DNA of 13,255 nt from Desulfobacteraceae bacterium (GCA_030612945.1 JAUWMY010000028.1:1-13255); one strand, 5' to 3'; positions 1-6,973 are shown, counted from the first letter of the stretch. Made by a program: numbers and translations. Notes: a model not told the origin generated them from the letters alone.

Positions 1-689
1 CGCAACGCAAAATCAATATGATGCAGGGTTACAATAACCGGGATATTCTGGCTCTGGTGTATCTTGAGCAAAATTTCCATCACCTTTTCAGCGCTGTGTG
101 GGTCAAGGCTGGCGATGGGCTCATCAGCCAGAAAGACTTTCGGCTCCTGGGCCAGAGTCCGTGCAATGGCCACCCGCTGCTGCTGACCGCCCGAAAGGGT
201 ATCTGCACGCTGAAAAGCTAATTGTTCAATCCCCACTTTTTTGAGGCATTCAAAGGCAATATCCTTTTCCGGTCTTGGAAAAAGCCTGAGTATTGATGAA
301 CCATATCGAAGTGGCGCCCGGTTAAAGCGAAGTCTTCCTGCAAGGACGTTGTTTAGAACTGAAAGCCTTGGCACTAAATTAAACTGCTGAAAGATCATTC
401 CCACACTCTGCCTTACCTGTCTTAATCCGGCGCCATTTCCATAGGTGATATCATCACCCTCCAGTTCAATGGTCCCTTTCGTGGGCGTGATCAACCGGTT
501 CAGACAACGAAGAAAAGTTGATTTACCTGCGCCTGATGAACCAATGATTGAAACAAACTCGTCATTTTGAAGCGTAAAACTGACGTTCTTCAGGGCCCTG
601 GTTCCATTAGGGTAAGTTTTACCAAGCCCTCTCGTTCGTATGATAGGCCTGCCTCGATCTCCCTTCTTCATTGGTATTTTTTGCCCCAT
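1..689 (-). CDS. phnC: Phosphonate ABC transporter ATP-binding protein PhnC (3' end beyond window)
   Basis: Cytoplasmic ATPase that drives import of phosphonates with a periplasmic binding protein (PhnD) and permease (PhnE), neither of which is in the window. The reading frame is open from the ATG at 689 to the left edge (229 residues visible). Visible motifs are Walker A GSSGAGKS (residues 50-57), Q-loop around 101, signature LSGGQQQ (165-171), Walker B VFLADEP (185-191), D-loop SLDPHSA and the switch His near 223-224. The order and spacing, including the insert between Q-loop and signature, fit the PhnC family (about 250-270 aa), so only a short C-terminus is missing. The start has a strong ribosome site (GGGAGGAG, 6-7 nt upstream). 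It follows phnM by 55 bp on the same strand and is probably cotranscribed with it. I see no frameshift. Family assignment is firm; phosphonate rather than phosphite as substrate is inferred from the neighbours. Confidence 0.9.
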   Translation of the reverse strand, partial: MGQKIPMKKGDRGRPIIRTRGLGKTYPNGTRALKNVSFTLQNDEFVSIIGSSGAGKSTFLRCLNRLITPTKGTIELEGDDITYGNGAGLRQVRQSVGMIFQQFNLVPRLSVLNNVLAGRLRFNRAPLRYGSSILRLFPRPEKDIAFECLKKVGIEQLAFQRADTLSGGQQQRVAIARTLAQEPKVFLADEPIASLDPHSAEKVMEILLKIHQSQNIPVIVTLHHIDFAL

Positions 690-744
690 TTTTCTCCTCC
701 CTTCTATTTGGTTTCAAAACTCAGTTAACCAGTCAACAACTCGA

Positions 745-1920
745 CTACAAAACGTTCTCTATATTTGAATTATAAATACATCTGCCTGACACCCATGTCT
801 GTGCTATTTTTGCCCATGGGCCGAAATGATCTACGGTAATCAGATCGGCAGGGGCACCACTAACAAGTCTGCCGGCCCTGGTGTCCTGATTCAGGTAATC
901 GCCAGGGTTTGAGGTCACTAATTTCATGGTTTCCTCGAAGTCCAAGTTGTATTTTTTGCTTGCTGTAAAAGGGGCTTGGAGGAGACACTCCGGGTAGTAG
1001 TCGCTGACAAGCCCATCACAGACCCCCCTGGTAATCGTGTCTAAAGCCTTCAAATGCCCGTTGGTTGATTGGCCCCGTATTAGGTTCGGAGCTCCCATAA
1101 ACACTTTCATCCGGCGAGCTTTTGCTGCTCCCGCAGCTTCTATGGTAACGGGAAATTCACTGGCAGAGACGCCAAGCTCCTTAACCAGTGCAACTTTTTC
1201 CGGTGAATCGTCGTCATGGCTTAAGAATGGCAGGCGGTCTTCACGGATCCTTAAGGCAAGATCAGCTACCTTTTCCCAGCCTATTTCCCGGGTTCGTTTT
1301 TTTTGATCCACCATGCAAGTGATTTCTTCCCGGCTGAGCTTATATGTGTCGCCATAATATTCTACAAATGATTGGATTGTCTTGAACTGTCCTTGTCCAG
1401 GTGTATGATCCATGAAGGAAACTGCATCAATAAGTCGTTCATCCAGAAGTCGCATAAGGATTTCCAGGCCACGCATGGATCCTATCTCATAACGTGCATG
1501 CACCATATGCCGTATAGTGGTCTTATGTGTTTGAGAATATAGGCGAATAAGTCGAACCAGATCTTCGGCTTTTTCTGAAGAGCGCAAACCCAGTTCGTTG
1601 TCAGCAAAGCTGACGGCATGACAAAATGTTGTAATGCCGCAAGCGGAAAGCCTTCTGTTGAGATTCTGAAGGGCAAATTCAGCGTCAAAATAGATCCCCG
1701 GTCTCATTTCAATACACTTTTCAAGGGCATCGGAATGAAGGTCAACAAAGCCAGGAGCGATAAGCTGGCCGTGGACATTAAAAGAACCTCCGGCGCGTGG
1801 GATATCGTCTCCCTCAATCACCTGGATAATCCCTTCCTCGTTAAAAAGAACTGCTCCTTTCGGATAGAGCCGTTCCCCGTCAAATATGGAGCCTCCATAA
1901 AGGCAAATAGTTTTTTCCAT
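745..1920 (-). CDS. phnM: Alpha-D-ribose 1-methylphosphonate 5-triphosphate diphosphatase PhnM
   Basis: Amidohydrolase-superfamily enzyme that removes pyrophosphate from ribose 1-methylphosphonate 5-triphosphate, giving the 5-monophosphate on which PhnJ acts. The 391-aa product is slightly longer than the E. coli protein (about 378 aa). Visible motifs are the metal-binding DLHSDALEK (D60, H62), HARYE (H141, E145), SHDDDSPE (H235, D236), MGAPN (275-279) and the late catalytic Asp in SDYYPE (D307). All of these are typical of PhnM rather than other amidohydrolases. The ATG at 1920 has only a weak AAGAGA ribosome site a few bases upstream, but the N-terminus MEKTICLYGG matches the family start. 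It is separated from phnG-L by about 2.5 kb carrying a kinase, a phosphatase and a permease fragment, and has its own Pho-like promoter array. phnC follows 55 bp downstream. Confidence 0.95.
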   Translation of the reverse strand: MEKTICLYGGSIFDGERLYPKGAVLFNEEGIIQVIEGDDIPRAGGSFNVHGQLIAPGFVDLHSDALEKCIEMRPGIYFDAEFALQNLNRRLSACGITTFCHAVSFADNELGLRSSEKAEDLVRLIRLYSQTHKTTIRHMVHARYEIGSMRGLEILMRLLDERLIDAVSFMDHTPGQGQFKTIQSFVEYYGDTYKLSREEITCMVDQKKRTREIGWEKVADLALRIREDRLPFLSHDDDSPEKVALVKELGVSASEFPVTIEAAGAAKARRMKVFMGAPNLIRGQSTNGHLKALDTITRGVCDGLVSDYYPECLLQAPFTASKKYNLDFEETMKLVTSNPGDYLNQDTRAGRLVSGAPADLITVDHFGPWAKIAQTWVSGRCIYNSNIENVL

Positions 1921-2004
1921 ATCTCTTGATACCTAATTAATAGTCGCTTTCAATGAGATAATTCCAGGATTTTATTTTTAAGAATTGCTTCTTTTTAAAT
2001 CGCA

Positions 2005-2046
2005 TTAATATTTGATCTTAATGAGGAAAAAGTTAATTTTTTGTTA
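2005..2046 (-). promoter_or_regulatory. Pho-box-like 11-bp repeat array and -10 upstream of phnM
   Basis: Reading the minus strand, three pentamers TAACA (2046-2042), TAACT (2035-2031) and TCATT (2024-2020) recur at exactly 11-bp spacing. The hexamer TATTAA (2010-2005) starts 14 nt after the last unit. It sits about 85 bp before the phnM start. The same geometry recurs elsewhere in the window. The 11-bp tandem layout is that of OmpR/PhoB-family binding sites; assigning it to PhoB is inference. Confidence 0.7.
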
Positions 2047-2118
2047 AATAGAAAAGAGTCTGATTTATTGGAGAACTTTGTTTTAAGAAACTGAGGGATC
2101 GGCTGGTATTGTGATTTT

Positions 2119-2346
2119 TTAACCTTTGCGTCTGCTCATGATTTCATATACAGCAGTATCTGAAATGGTCAGCACGATGAAGATCATTGCCAAAGCATTC
2201 ATGGCAGGACTGATGAATTGGCGCAGTTTGGTGCCGATGTAAATAGGCAACGTCTGATCGAATCCGATGGCAAACAGAGTGGTGTTATAGTTTTCAAACA
2301 ACTGCATAAATGCCAGAGCGGCAACGACAAAAAAGAGTATATATTG
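2119..2346 (-). pseudogene. C-terminal remnant of an ABC transporter permease (PotC/PhnV-like)
   Basis: The reading frame carries about 75 residues: a hydrophobic stretch LFFVVAALAFMQLFE, then ENYNTTLFAIGFDQTLPIY, then LRQFISPAMNALAMIFIVLT. It ends with a basic tail and TAA at 2119. The pattern TLP-x(3)-I...LR..ISP..NAL, followed by a last membrane helix, is that of the final two transmembrane segments of spermidine/putrescine- or 2-aminoethylphosphonate-type permeases. The upstream 150 or more residues are absent: going 5' the frame runs at once into TAA (2349-2347) and the phosphatase stop TGA (2352-2350). There is no ribosome site at the internal ATG (2307). It is best read as a deletion scar of a former permease gene between the phosphatase and phnM. 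Family placement rests on recognition of this tail only. Confidence 0.65.
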
Positions 2347-2349
2347 TTA

Positions 2350-3222
2350 TCAATTACAATGAACAAAGGAGCGGCCGTCAGATTCAGAGACCAAAAACGC
2401 AGGCTGAACCGTTTCAAAAATGCTCGTTTTGAATATTTCACTTACAGCCCGGCCTTGCCAGGTATGGTGCGCAGGGATATCCATTAAACTGGCAATAGTC
2501 GGTGCTGTGTCAATAATATTTACCTTGTCTGTAATAATGTGTTTTTGTCTCACTTCAGGACCTACTGCAATCCATGGGATAGTCATTACCTCCGGCATAT
2601 TTTCCGTATGATGATGGTTAATGCCGCCATGATCACTGTGTAGTATGATATTGTAACAGTCAGACAGATTTGTTCTTTTCAGCTCATTTAAAATGATGCC
2701 AAGCGCCGTATCCGCCGTCTCGATGGCGTCAAGGTACTCCATAGACATGAACCCTGACCTATGTCCGGCAATATCGGTTCCTTCGAGATAAATAAAACAG
2801 AAGTCGGGCCAGCAGGAATTTAGATAACCGGCGGCAGCCTGTGCAACCTCAAGGTCAAGGTTTTCCGCAGAACCGCTGTTAATGTAGTATGAGTGGTCCA
2901 GGGAACCGGGCGCTGAAAGATTTCTAAAGTGCTCCCAAGAGTAAAAAGCCGCGGTCTTTTTGCCGAAATCTTTTGCCACATCTATGATGCTTCTTGCTGT
3001 GGATGACGGGTTGGGAGATCCGGTATTGGTAAGCACATTATGCGCCATCGGCGGCAGAGATGTGAAGATGCTGAAATGGACTGGCAGGGTAATAGAGGGC
3101 GTCACTGTCCGGGCGTTCAAGGTGTGCGTGCCGTTTTCGATCATATGATCAATGTTTGGCGTTTTTGCCTGCTCCAACCCGTCCGAACGGCAACCATCAA
3201 TAATCACCAGAATGATTTTCAT
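2350..3222 (-). CDS. Alkaline phosphatase superfamily (NPP-type) phosphodiesterase/phosphonohydrolase
   Basis: A 290-aa metal-dependent hydrolase of the nucleotide pyrophosphatase/phosphodiesterase branch of the alkaline phosphatase superfamily. No signal peptide is seen, so it is probably cytoplasmic. Visible two-metal ligands and nucleophile: D9 in IIDGCRSD, the nucleophile Thr in PSITLPVH (T45), D150 and H154 in EGTDIAGH, D197-H198 in SDHGG, and a His from the H203-H205 run. The family ending DTAPTIASLMDIP is present. I chose the ATG at 3222 over the upstream in-frame ATG at 3258 because GGGAGAAGAGAG lies just before 3222 and the family starts with the K-I-I-L-V-I-I-D-G strand. Phosphonoacetate hydrolase and other phosphonate or phosphodiester hydrolases belong to this branch. 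In a phn island it may act on phosphonate esters or on a cyclic phosphate product, but the substrate is not determinable here. The last ~26 residues look unlike a conserved tail and abut the broken permease. Confidence 0.8.
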   Translation of the reverse strand: MKIILVIIDGCRSDGLEQAKTPNIDHMIENGTHTLNARTVTPSITLPVHFSIFTSLPPMAHNVLTNTGSPNPSSTARSIIDVAKDFGKKTAAFYSWEHFRNLSAPGSLDHSYYINSGSAENLDLEVAQAAAGYLNSCWPDFCFIYLEGTDIAGHRSGFMSMEYLDAIETADTALGIILNELKRTNLSDCYNIILHSDHGGINHHHTENMPEVMTIPWIAVGPEVRQKHIITDKVNIIDTAPTIASLMDIPAHHTWQGRAVSEIFKTSIFETVQPAFLVSESDGRSFVHCN

Positions 3223-3285
3223 CAATCTCTCTTCTCCCTTTTGAAATGGTTTTAGCAATGACTCATTTTTTTGTATTTAGCATCA

Positions 3286-3327
3286 TCAATATTTGGTTTT
3301 TATGAGGCAATGGTTAGTTTATTGTAA
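3286..3327 (-). promoter_or_regulatory. Pho-box-like repeat array and -10 upstream of the phosphatase gene
   Basis: On the minus strand TTACA (3327-3323), TAACC (3316-3312) and TCATA (3305-3301) are 11 bp apart. TATTGA (3291-3286) begins 14 nt after the last unit, as in the phnM promoter. It lies about 65-105 bp before the phosphatase start. Positions 3285-3384 align without gaps to 2004-2103 at 72 of 100 bases (hand count), so the whole promoter region is a duplicate of the phnM one. Confidence 0.7.
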
Positions 3328-3492
3328 AATAGAGCGGCATCTAATCCATTGGAGCGGGTTGTTTTGAGAGGGTGAGGGGTCGGGTTCGCGTCTAAGCAGA
3401 ACTTCGTGTAATGAGCGGGTTTATTTCGAAGCACGAAATACGAAACAAATACCAATGACTAAAACGTAAATGTTCAAAACAATACTCATTTT

Positions 3493-3534
3493 TAATACAT
3501 TTCTAATAATAACCTAACATGGTTTTCCTATGCA
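3493..3534 (+). promoter_or_regulatory. Pho-box-like repeat array and -10 upstream of the orphan histidine kinase
   Basis: Plus-strand units TAATA (3493-3497), TAATA (3504-3508) and TAACA (3515-3519) are spaced exactly 11 bp apart. TATGCA (3529-3534) starts 14 nt after the last unit. It lies about 30 bp before the kinase start codon. The geometry equals that of the other arrays, on the opposite strand. Confidence 0.62.
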
Positions 3535-3562
3535 TACTATCATTAAGAGAAAGGAGTTTATT

Positions 3563-4363
3563 ATGCAGAATGTATTAGTGTCAAATGACACACGCGACGT
3601 TTGCACCGTTCATCACCTGTTTCCTAAGAATAGAAAAGAGATGGAGCGACCTAAGTATTCCGGCACAGAAAAAGACTTGATTAACATGGTAAAACTCATA
3701 TCCCATGATAACAGGAGTTCTCTTGTTTCCATGGCCGCACACCTGAAACTGTTAGTCAAAGGCATTTACGGAGAGATGGAAGATTCGGTGAACAGTGAAT
3801 TAGCAAAAGTTCTCATTACGATTGAAAAATCAATAGGTATGCAAGATGATTTTTCAACAACGGCATTCTTGCTTAACGGTGATTTCAATATGCCGAAAGA
3901 GCCATTGCATCTTAAGAGAGAAATTATTCAACCTGTCTTGAATGACTTCCCTGTCGAGTCTCGTGGACGCTTTGTCATAGATGAGGGTCCATTGCCCATT
4001 CCCGATAAAAATATGATGATTTCGGGAAATGGATTCCTATTTAAAGCCGTTTTCAGGAATCTTCTAAAAAACGCTTTTAAATATGGAGACGAGGGGGGAA
4101 TTGTATCTATTGGTTTGAGGAAGCATGGATGTTTTCTAAGGATTAATATTCATAATCATGGCAGGCCCGTTCCGGAAGAGTATCGCGACAGGCTCTTCAG
4201 TAAATTTTCAAATATTCCAAAATACGGTAAACATAAGCAGGATGGAATGGGCCTCGGATTGTTTTTAGTGAAGGAGATAATCCATAAGGAAGGCGGCCGT
4301 ATTTGGTACGAGGCCACAGACCATGGTTCCAACTTTGTTTTTATTATTTCCCAACACAGATAG
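3563..4363 (+). CDS. Soluble orphan sensor histidine kinase without a recognisable sensor domain
   Basis: A 266-aa cytoplasmic kinase of the HisKA-HATPase_c type. Residues 1-40 show no known input domain and no membrane helix. The H-box is ISHDNRSSL with phospho-acceptor H48. The ATP-binding lid is complete: N-box FRNLLKNAFKYG (N166, N170), G1-like NHGRPVP, F-box LFSKFSN and G2 GMGLGLFLVKEI. The ATG at 3563 is preferred over an upstream in-frame ATG at 3530 because AAAGGAG lies 6 nt before it. It is the only plus-strand gene within the phn island, facing away from the phosphatase and converging on phnL. It has its own Pho-like promoter. No receiver gene adjoins it; the nearest is the single-domain regulator at 9302-9673. 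With no sensor it may read a cytoplasmic partner. The kinase call is firm, the pathway unknown. Confidence 0.85.
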   Translation: MQNVLVSNDTRDVCTVHHLFPKNRKEMERPKYSGTEKDLINMVKLISHDNRSSLVSMAAHLKLLVKGIYGEMEDSVNSELAKVLITIEKSIGMQDDFSTTAFLLNGDFNMPKEPLHLKREIIQPVLNDFPVESRGRFVIDEGPLPIPDKNMMISGNGFLFKAVFRNLLKNAFKYGDEGGIVSIGLRKHGCFLRINIHNHGRPVPEEYRDRLFSKFSNIPKYGKHKQDGMGLGLFLVKEIIHKEGGRIWYEATDHGSNFVFIISQHR

Positions 4364-4389
4364 GCTCTGCAATCCGGCCTTCAGGGCCT

Positions 4390-4425
4390 TTTGGGTTTTA
4401 TAAGGCTAGGGTTATTTTTTTGTAA
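4390..4425 (-). promoter_or_regulatory. Orphan Pho-box-like repeat array lacking a -10
   Basis: On the minus strand TTACA (4425-4421), TAACC (4414-4410) and TTATA (4403-4399) keep the 11-bp spacing, followed by the same AAA spacer seen in the phnM and phosphatase promoters. The position of the -10 (4389-4384) reads AGGCCC instead of TATNNN. Leftward it points only into the 3' end of the oppositely oriented kinase gene. It looks like a promoter cut by a rearrangement at about position 4389. Confidence 0.6.
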
Positions 4426-4477
4426 AAAATGGCAGCGTCTAATCTATCAAAGTGAGGTCCTTGGAAAAGGTATGGTT

Positions 4478-5179
4478 TTATTTGGTATGGTTATTAACAG
4501 GCTGAATCTCCACGCATCTTGATGCAAGCCTGTTTCTCACATCCTCATCATGGAAAATCCCTATAATTGATGTGCCCATGCCGATTGCCTCTTTTATGAT
4601 TTCAACCACAGTTCCGCTGTTAACAGGATCAAGGCTGGCGGTCGGTTCATCAAGAAGCATCACCGGATATGTTGCACTAAATCCCCTGGCAATATTGATT
4701 CTCTGCTGTTCTCCGCCGGAAAATGTTGTGGGAGACAAAGACCAGAGGCGCTCCGGTATGCGTAGACGACTAAGAAGCTCCTCTGCACGTGGGCGGACCT
4801 CCTTTTCTGATGCACCCCTCACCGTTAGGGGTTCCATGACAACCTGGATGGCCGGCACCCGGGGAATAACCCGCAGGAACTGACTTACATACCCTATGGT
4901 CCACTTCCGGATATGAAGTATCATATGGGGATCAGCGCCGGCCATATTCAAAACGTCGCCATTGTGATGTACCAAGATCTTTCCGGAGCCGGTTTTGTAG
5001 TTGCCATAAAGAAGACGCAGAAGCGTGCTTTTCCCCACGCCCGAAGGGCCAACCAGTGCAATGCTCTCACCCGGTTTGAGCTTCATGTGAAAATCTCTAA
5101 ATACAGGAATTTTCGCTTCTCCCTGAGTGTGAAGAAAAAAATTCTTATTGAGTCTATCTACATCGATCATCCATTTCAT
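4478..5179 (-). CDS. phnL: C-P lyase accessory ATP-binding protein PhnL
   Basis: ABC-type ATPase (233 aa) required with PhnG, H, I and M for installing the triphosphate on ribose 1-phosphonate, and known to bind the C-P lyase core together with PhnK. Motifs: Walker A GPSGVGKS (44-51), the family stretch YVSQFLRVIPR (97-107), PERLW (142-146), signature FSGGEQQR (153-160), Walker B VMLLDEP (173-179) and switch His in FHDEDVRN. The sequence tracks E. coli PhnL over its length. The ATG at 5179 has AAGGA seven bases upstream; that ribosome site lies inside a short sequence that looks like a dispersed repeat. It follows phnK by 58 bp, the only sizeable gap in phnG-L, and is the last gene of that block. 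Confidence 0.95.
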   Translation of the reverse strand: MKWMIDVDRLNKNFFLHTQGEAKIPVFRDFHMKLKPGESIALVGPSGVGKSTLLRLLYGNYKTGSGKILVHHNGDVLNMAGADPHMILHIRKWTIGYVSQFLRVIPRVPAIQVVMEPLTVRGASEKEVRPRAEELLSRLRIPERLWSLSPTTFSGGEQQRINIARGFSATYPVMLLDEPTASLDPVNSGTVVEIIKEAIGMGTSIIGIFHDEDVRNRLASRCVEIQPVNNHTK

Positions 5180-5210
5180 CTCTGCGTCCTTTGCGTCTCA
5201 GCGGTAAATC
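5180..5210 (-). repeat. Possible dispersed short repeat supplying the phnL ribosome site
   Basis: On the minus strand this reads ACCGCTGAGACGCAAAGGAC followed by GCAGAG and then the phnL ATG. The alternating GAGACGC/GACGCAGAG pattern matches from memory a short intergenic sequence that recurs in many environmental bacterial genomes. Only one copy is seen here, so the repeat status is inference. Confidence 0.35.
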
Positions 5211-5237
5211 AGAGTTTTTAGTTTTGCCTCGTTCGGG

Positions 5238-6026
5238 TTATGGTTGCAGGATAGAAGAAACCAGAAGTTGTGTGTAAGGATGCTGAGGATCATCCAGGAC
5301 CTGATCCGTCAGTCCTGATTCCACAGCTTTGCCGCCTCGCATTACGATCAGACGATGTGCCAGAAGGCGCGTCACGGCCAGGTCATGGGTGACAATCACC
5401 ATTGAGAGGTCCAGTTCGGTTACAAGGCCTCTGAGCAGGTCCAGAAGCCGTGCCTGCACGGAAACATCCAGGCCGCTTGTTGGCTCGTCCATGAAGATGA
5501 GACGGGGCCTGGTCACTAAGTTGCGGGCAATTTGAAGCCGTTGCTGCATGCCACCGGAAAATGTGTCGGGTGTATCATCAATCCGTTCCTGATCTATCTC
5601 TACCTTTTCAAGCCAGTTCAGCGCCCTGCGACGGACCTGACCATAGTGCCGCAACCCATTTGCCATGAGGCGTTCGCCGATGTTCCCTCCGGCGCTCACG
5701 TGCATCCGGAGTCCGTCCCTGGGATTTTGATACACCGTTCCCATCTCAGTGCGCATAACCAGCCTTCTTTGGGGCTCAGGAGCATTACACATATCGATCA
5801 CTCCGCCATTGCTTGAATACCAGACAGCACCTTCAGAAGGTTCCAGTTGTCCTGAAATACAATTCAACAGGGTTGTTTTTCCGGATCCTGACTCCCCGAC
5901 AATGCCGAGAGCCTCTCCCGGCCATAGTTCGAACTCGATTCCCAGGCATCCGATTCTGCGGCCGTAATACTTGCTGATGGATTCAACCTTGAGTAAAGGA
6001 ATATCATCTGAGTTTTTCATGCACAT
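5238..6026 (-). CDS. phnK: C-P lyase complex ATP-binding protein PhnK
   Basis: ABC-type ATPase (262 aa) that binds the PhnGHIJ core through PhnJ and is needed for C-P bond cleavage in vivo. Motifs: Walker A GESGSGKT (44-51), Q-loop VYQNPRDGLRM (98-108, a PhnK hallmark), signature FSGGMQQR (156-163), Walker B LIFMDEP (176-182) and switch His in VTHDLAVTR. The oligopeptide-type ending HPYTQLLVSS is present, as usual for PhnK. The ATG at 6026 is preferred over the in-frame ATG at 6020 because GGAG lies seven bases before it. The start overlaps the phnJ stop by about 10 bp, indicating translational coupling. Confidence 0.95.
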   Translation of the reverse strand: MCMKNSDDIPLLKVESISKYYGRRIGCLGIEFELWPGEALGIVGESGSGKTTLLNCISGQLEPSEGAVWYSSNGGVIDMCNAPEPQRRLVMRTEMGTVYQNPRDGLRMHVSAGGNIGERLMANGLRHYGQVRRRALNWLEKVEIDQERIDDTPDTFSGGMQQRLQIARNLVTRPRLIFMDEPTSGLDVSVQARLLDLLRGLVTELDLSMVIVTHDLAVTRLLAHRLIVMRGGKAVESGLTDQVLDDPQHPYTQLLVSSILQP

Positions 6027-6973
6027 TTTCTTGCTCCTGTCCCGGTCGAAATCTGTGCCTCTTCAATAGATTCTGCCTGGTTGCCCTTGTAGCCTCCGGC
6101 AACACGTTCATTGCAATGGTCGGTATCCGAACAGACGAACAGTTTTGATCCCCTGTCATCCATAATGATCTCATCAAGATAGCTGTTATCTGAGCCACAC
6201 AGGGCGCAGCACCGGGACCAGCGTTCCACTTCAAATGGGTAATCTTCAAAATCAAGACTTTTCACCTTTGTATATGGCGGAACTGAATAAATACGCTTTT
6301 CCCTGCCAGCGCCAAAGATCTGTAATGCAGGCATACAGTCCATCTTGGGGTTATCGAACTTCGGTATGGGTGATGGACTCATCACATATCGGTCGTTTAC
6401 CAATACGGGATAGTCAAATGCCTTTGCAATACGACCATACCTGGATATATCCTCATAGAGTTTAACAAACATAATGCCATACTCTTTGAGCGCATGCATC
6501 CGGAGAACCTCTTTGGCCCTGGGCTCAATGAAACGGAGCGGCTCGGGGATAGGGACTTGATAAACAATAATTTGACCATTTCTGAGATGAGTTTCAGGAA
6601 TGCGATGGCGTGTCTGTATGATTGTTGCCTCCCGAGTACGTGTAGTCGTGTGGACCCCTGCCGTCCGTGAAAAAAAACGCCGGATACTCACCGCATTGGT
6701 AGTATCGTCCGCCCCCTGGTCAATTACCTTCAGGGTATCTTCTGGACCGATGAGGGAAGCGGTCACCTGAATGCCGCCTGTTCCCCACCCGTAAGGCAGC
6801 GGCATTTCCCGGCTTCCGAAAGGCACCTGGTATCCAGGAATGGCCACGGCCTTTAAAATGGTTCTTCGGATCATCCGCTTAGTCTGTTCATCAAGATAGG
6901 CAAAATTATATCCCGCCATGATACGTGGGCGATCCTTTCCAGTGTTACTCTGCCTCTTTAGCTGCTTTTTCAT
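6017..6973 (-). CDS. phnJ: Alpha-D-ribose 1-methylphosphonate 5-phosphate C-P lyase PhnJ
   Basis: Radical SAM enzyme that breaks the carbon-phosphorus bond, giving methane (from methylphosphonate) and ribose 1,2-cyclic phosphate 5-phosphate; part of the PhnGHIJ core. The 318-aa protein carries the atypical iron-sulfur ligands as C256, C259, C281 and C287, equivalent to E. coli C241, C244, C266 and C272 with a constant offset of 15. The Gly equivalent to E. coli G32 is G47 in IPGYQVPFG. Substrate and core segments DQGADDTTNAVSIRRF, QTRHRIPET and SPIPKFDNPKMD are intact. An extra Cys (C255) adjoins the cluster ligand. The start at 6973 has GAGGGA eight bases upstream and lies 29 bp inside phnI, adding a basic N-terminal leader of about 15 residues relative to E. 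coli. The C-terminus is also somewhat longer than in E. coli. Confidence 0.97.
   Translation of the reverse strand: MKKQLKRQSNTGKDRPRIMAGYNFAYLDEQTKRMIRRTILKAVAIPGYQVPFGSREMPLPYGWGTGGIQVTASLIGPEDTLKVIDQGADDTTNAVSIRRFFSRTAGVHTTTRTREATIIQTRHRIPETHLRNGQIIVYQVPIPEPLRFIEPRAKEVLRMHALKEYGIMFVKLYEDISRYGRIAKAFDYPVLVNDRYVMSPSPIPKFDNPKMDCMPALQIFGAGREKRIYSVPPYTKVKSLDFEDYPFEVERWSRCCALCGSDNSYLDEIIMDDRGSKLFVCSDTDHCNERVAGGYKGNQAESIEEAQISTGTGARKCA

Larger units (their letters stand above)
3223..3562. other. Divergent intergenic region between phosphatase and histidine kinase genes
   Basis: About 340 bp without a gene. From left to right it holds the leftward phosphatase promoter (3286-3327) and the conserved flank shared with the phnM promoter (to about 3384). 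Next is a stretch with three CGAA-type repeats and A-rich sequence (about 3427-3482) that resembles dispersed intergenic repeats. The rightward kinase promoter array (3493-3534) and the kinase ribosome site follow. I see no open reading frame of note, tRNA or strong hairpin. Confidence 0.6.

Noticed and set aside
1..689. Suspicion that phnC was broken
   Set aside because: Translating the minus strand from 689 gives an uninterrupted frame with all ABC ATPase motifs to the window edge.
2199..2441. 80-aa minus-strand frame across the phosphatase/permease junction
   Set aside because: It is out of frame with both real coding signals, has no ribosome site and no recognisable motif.
3223..3258. 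Upstream ATG at 3258 as start of the phosphatase
   Set aside because: The strong ribosome site GGGAGAAGAGAG lies inside this extension, just before the ATG at 3222, which also matches the family N-terminus.
4370..4400. Rho-independent terminator after the kinase gene
   Set aside because: GGCC-TTCAG-GGCC gives only a 4-bp stem and the following T runs are interrupted by GGG; too weak to call.
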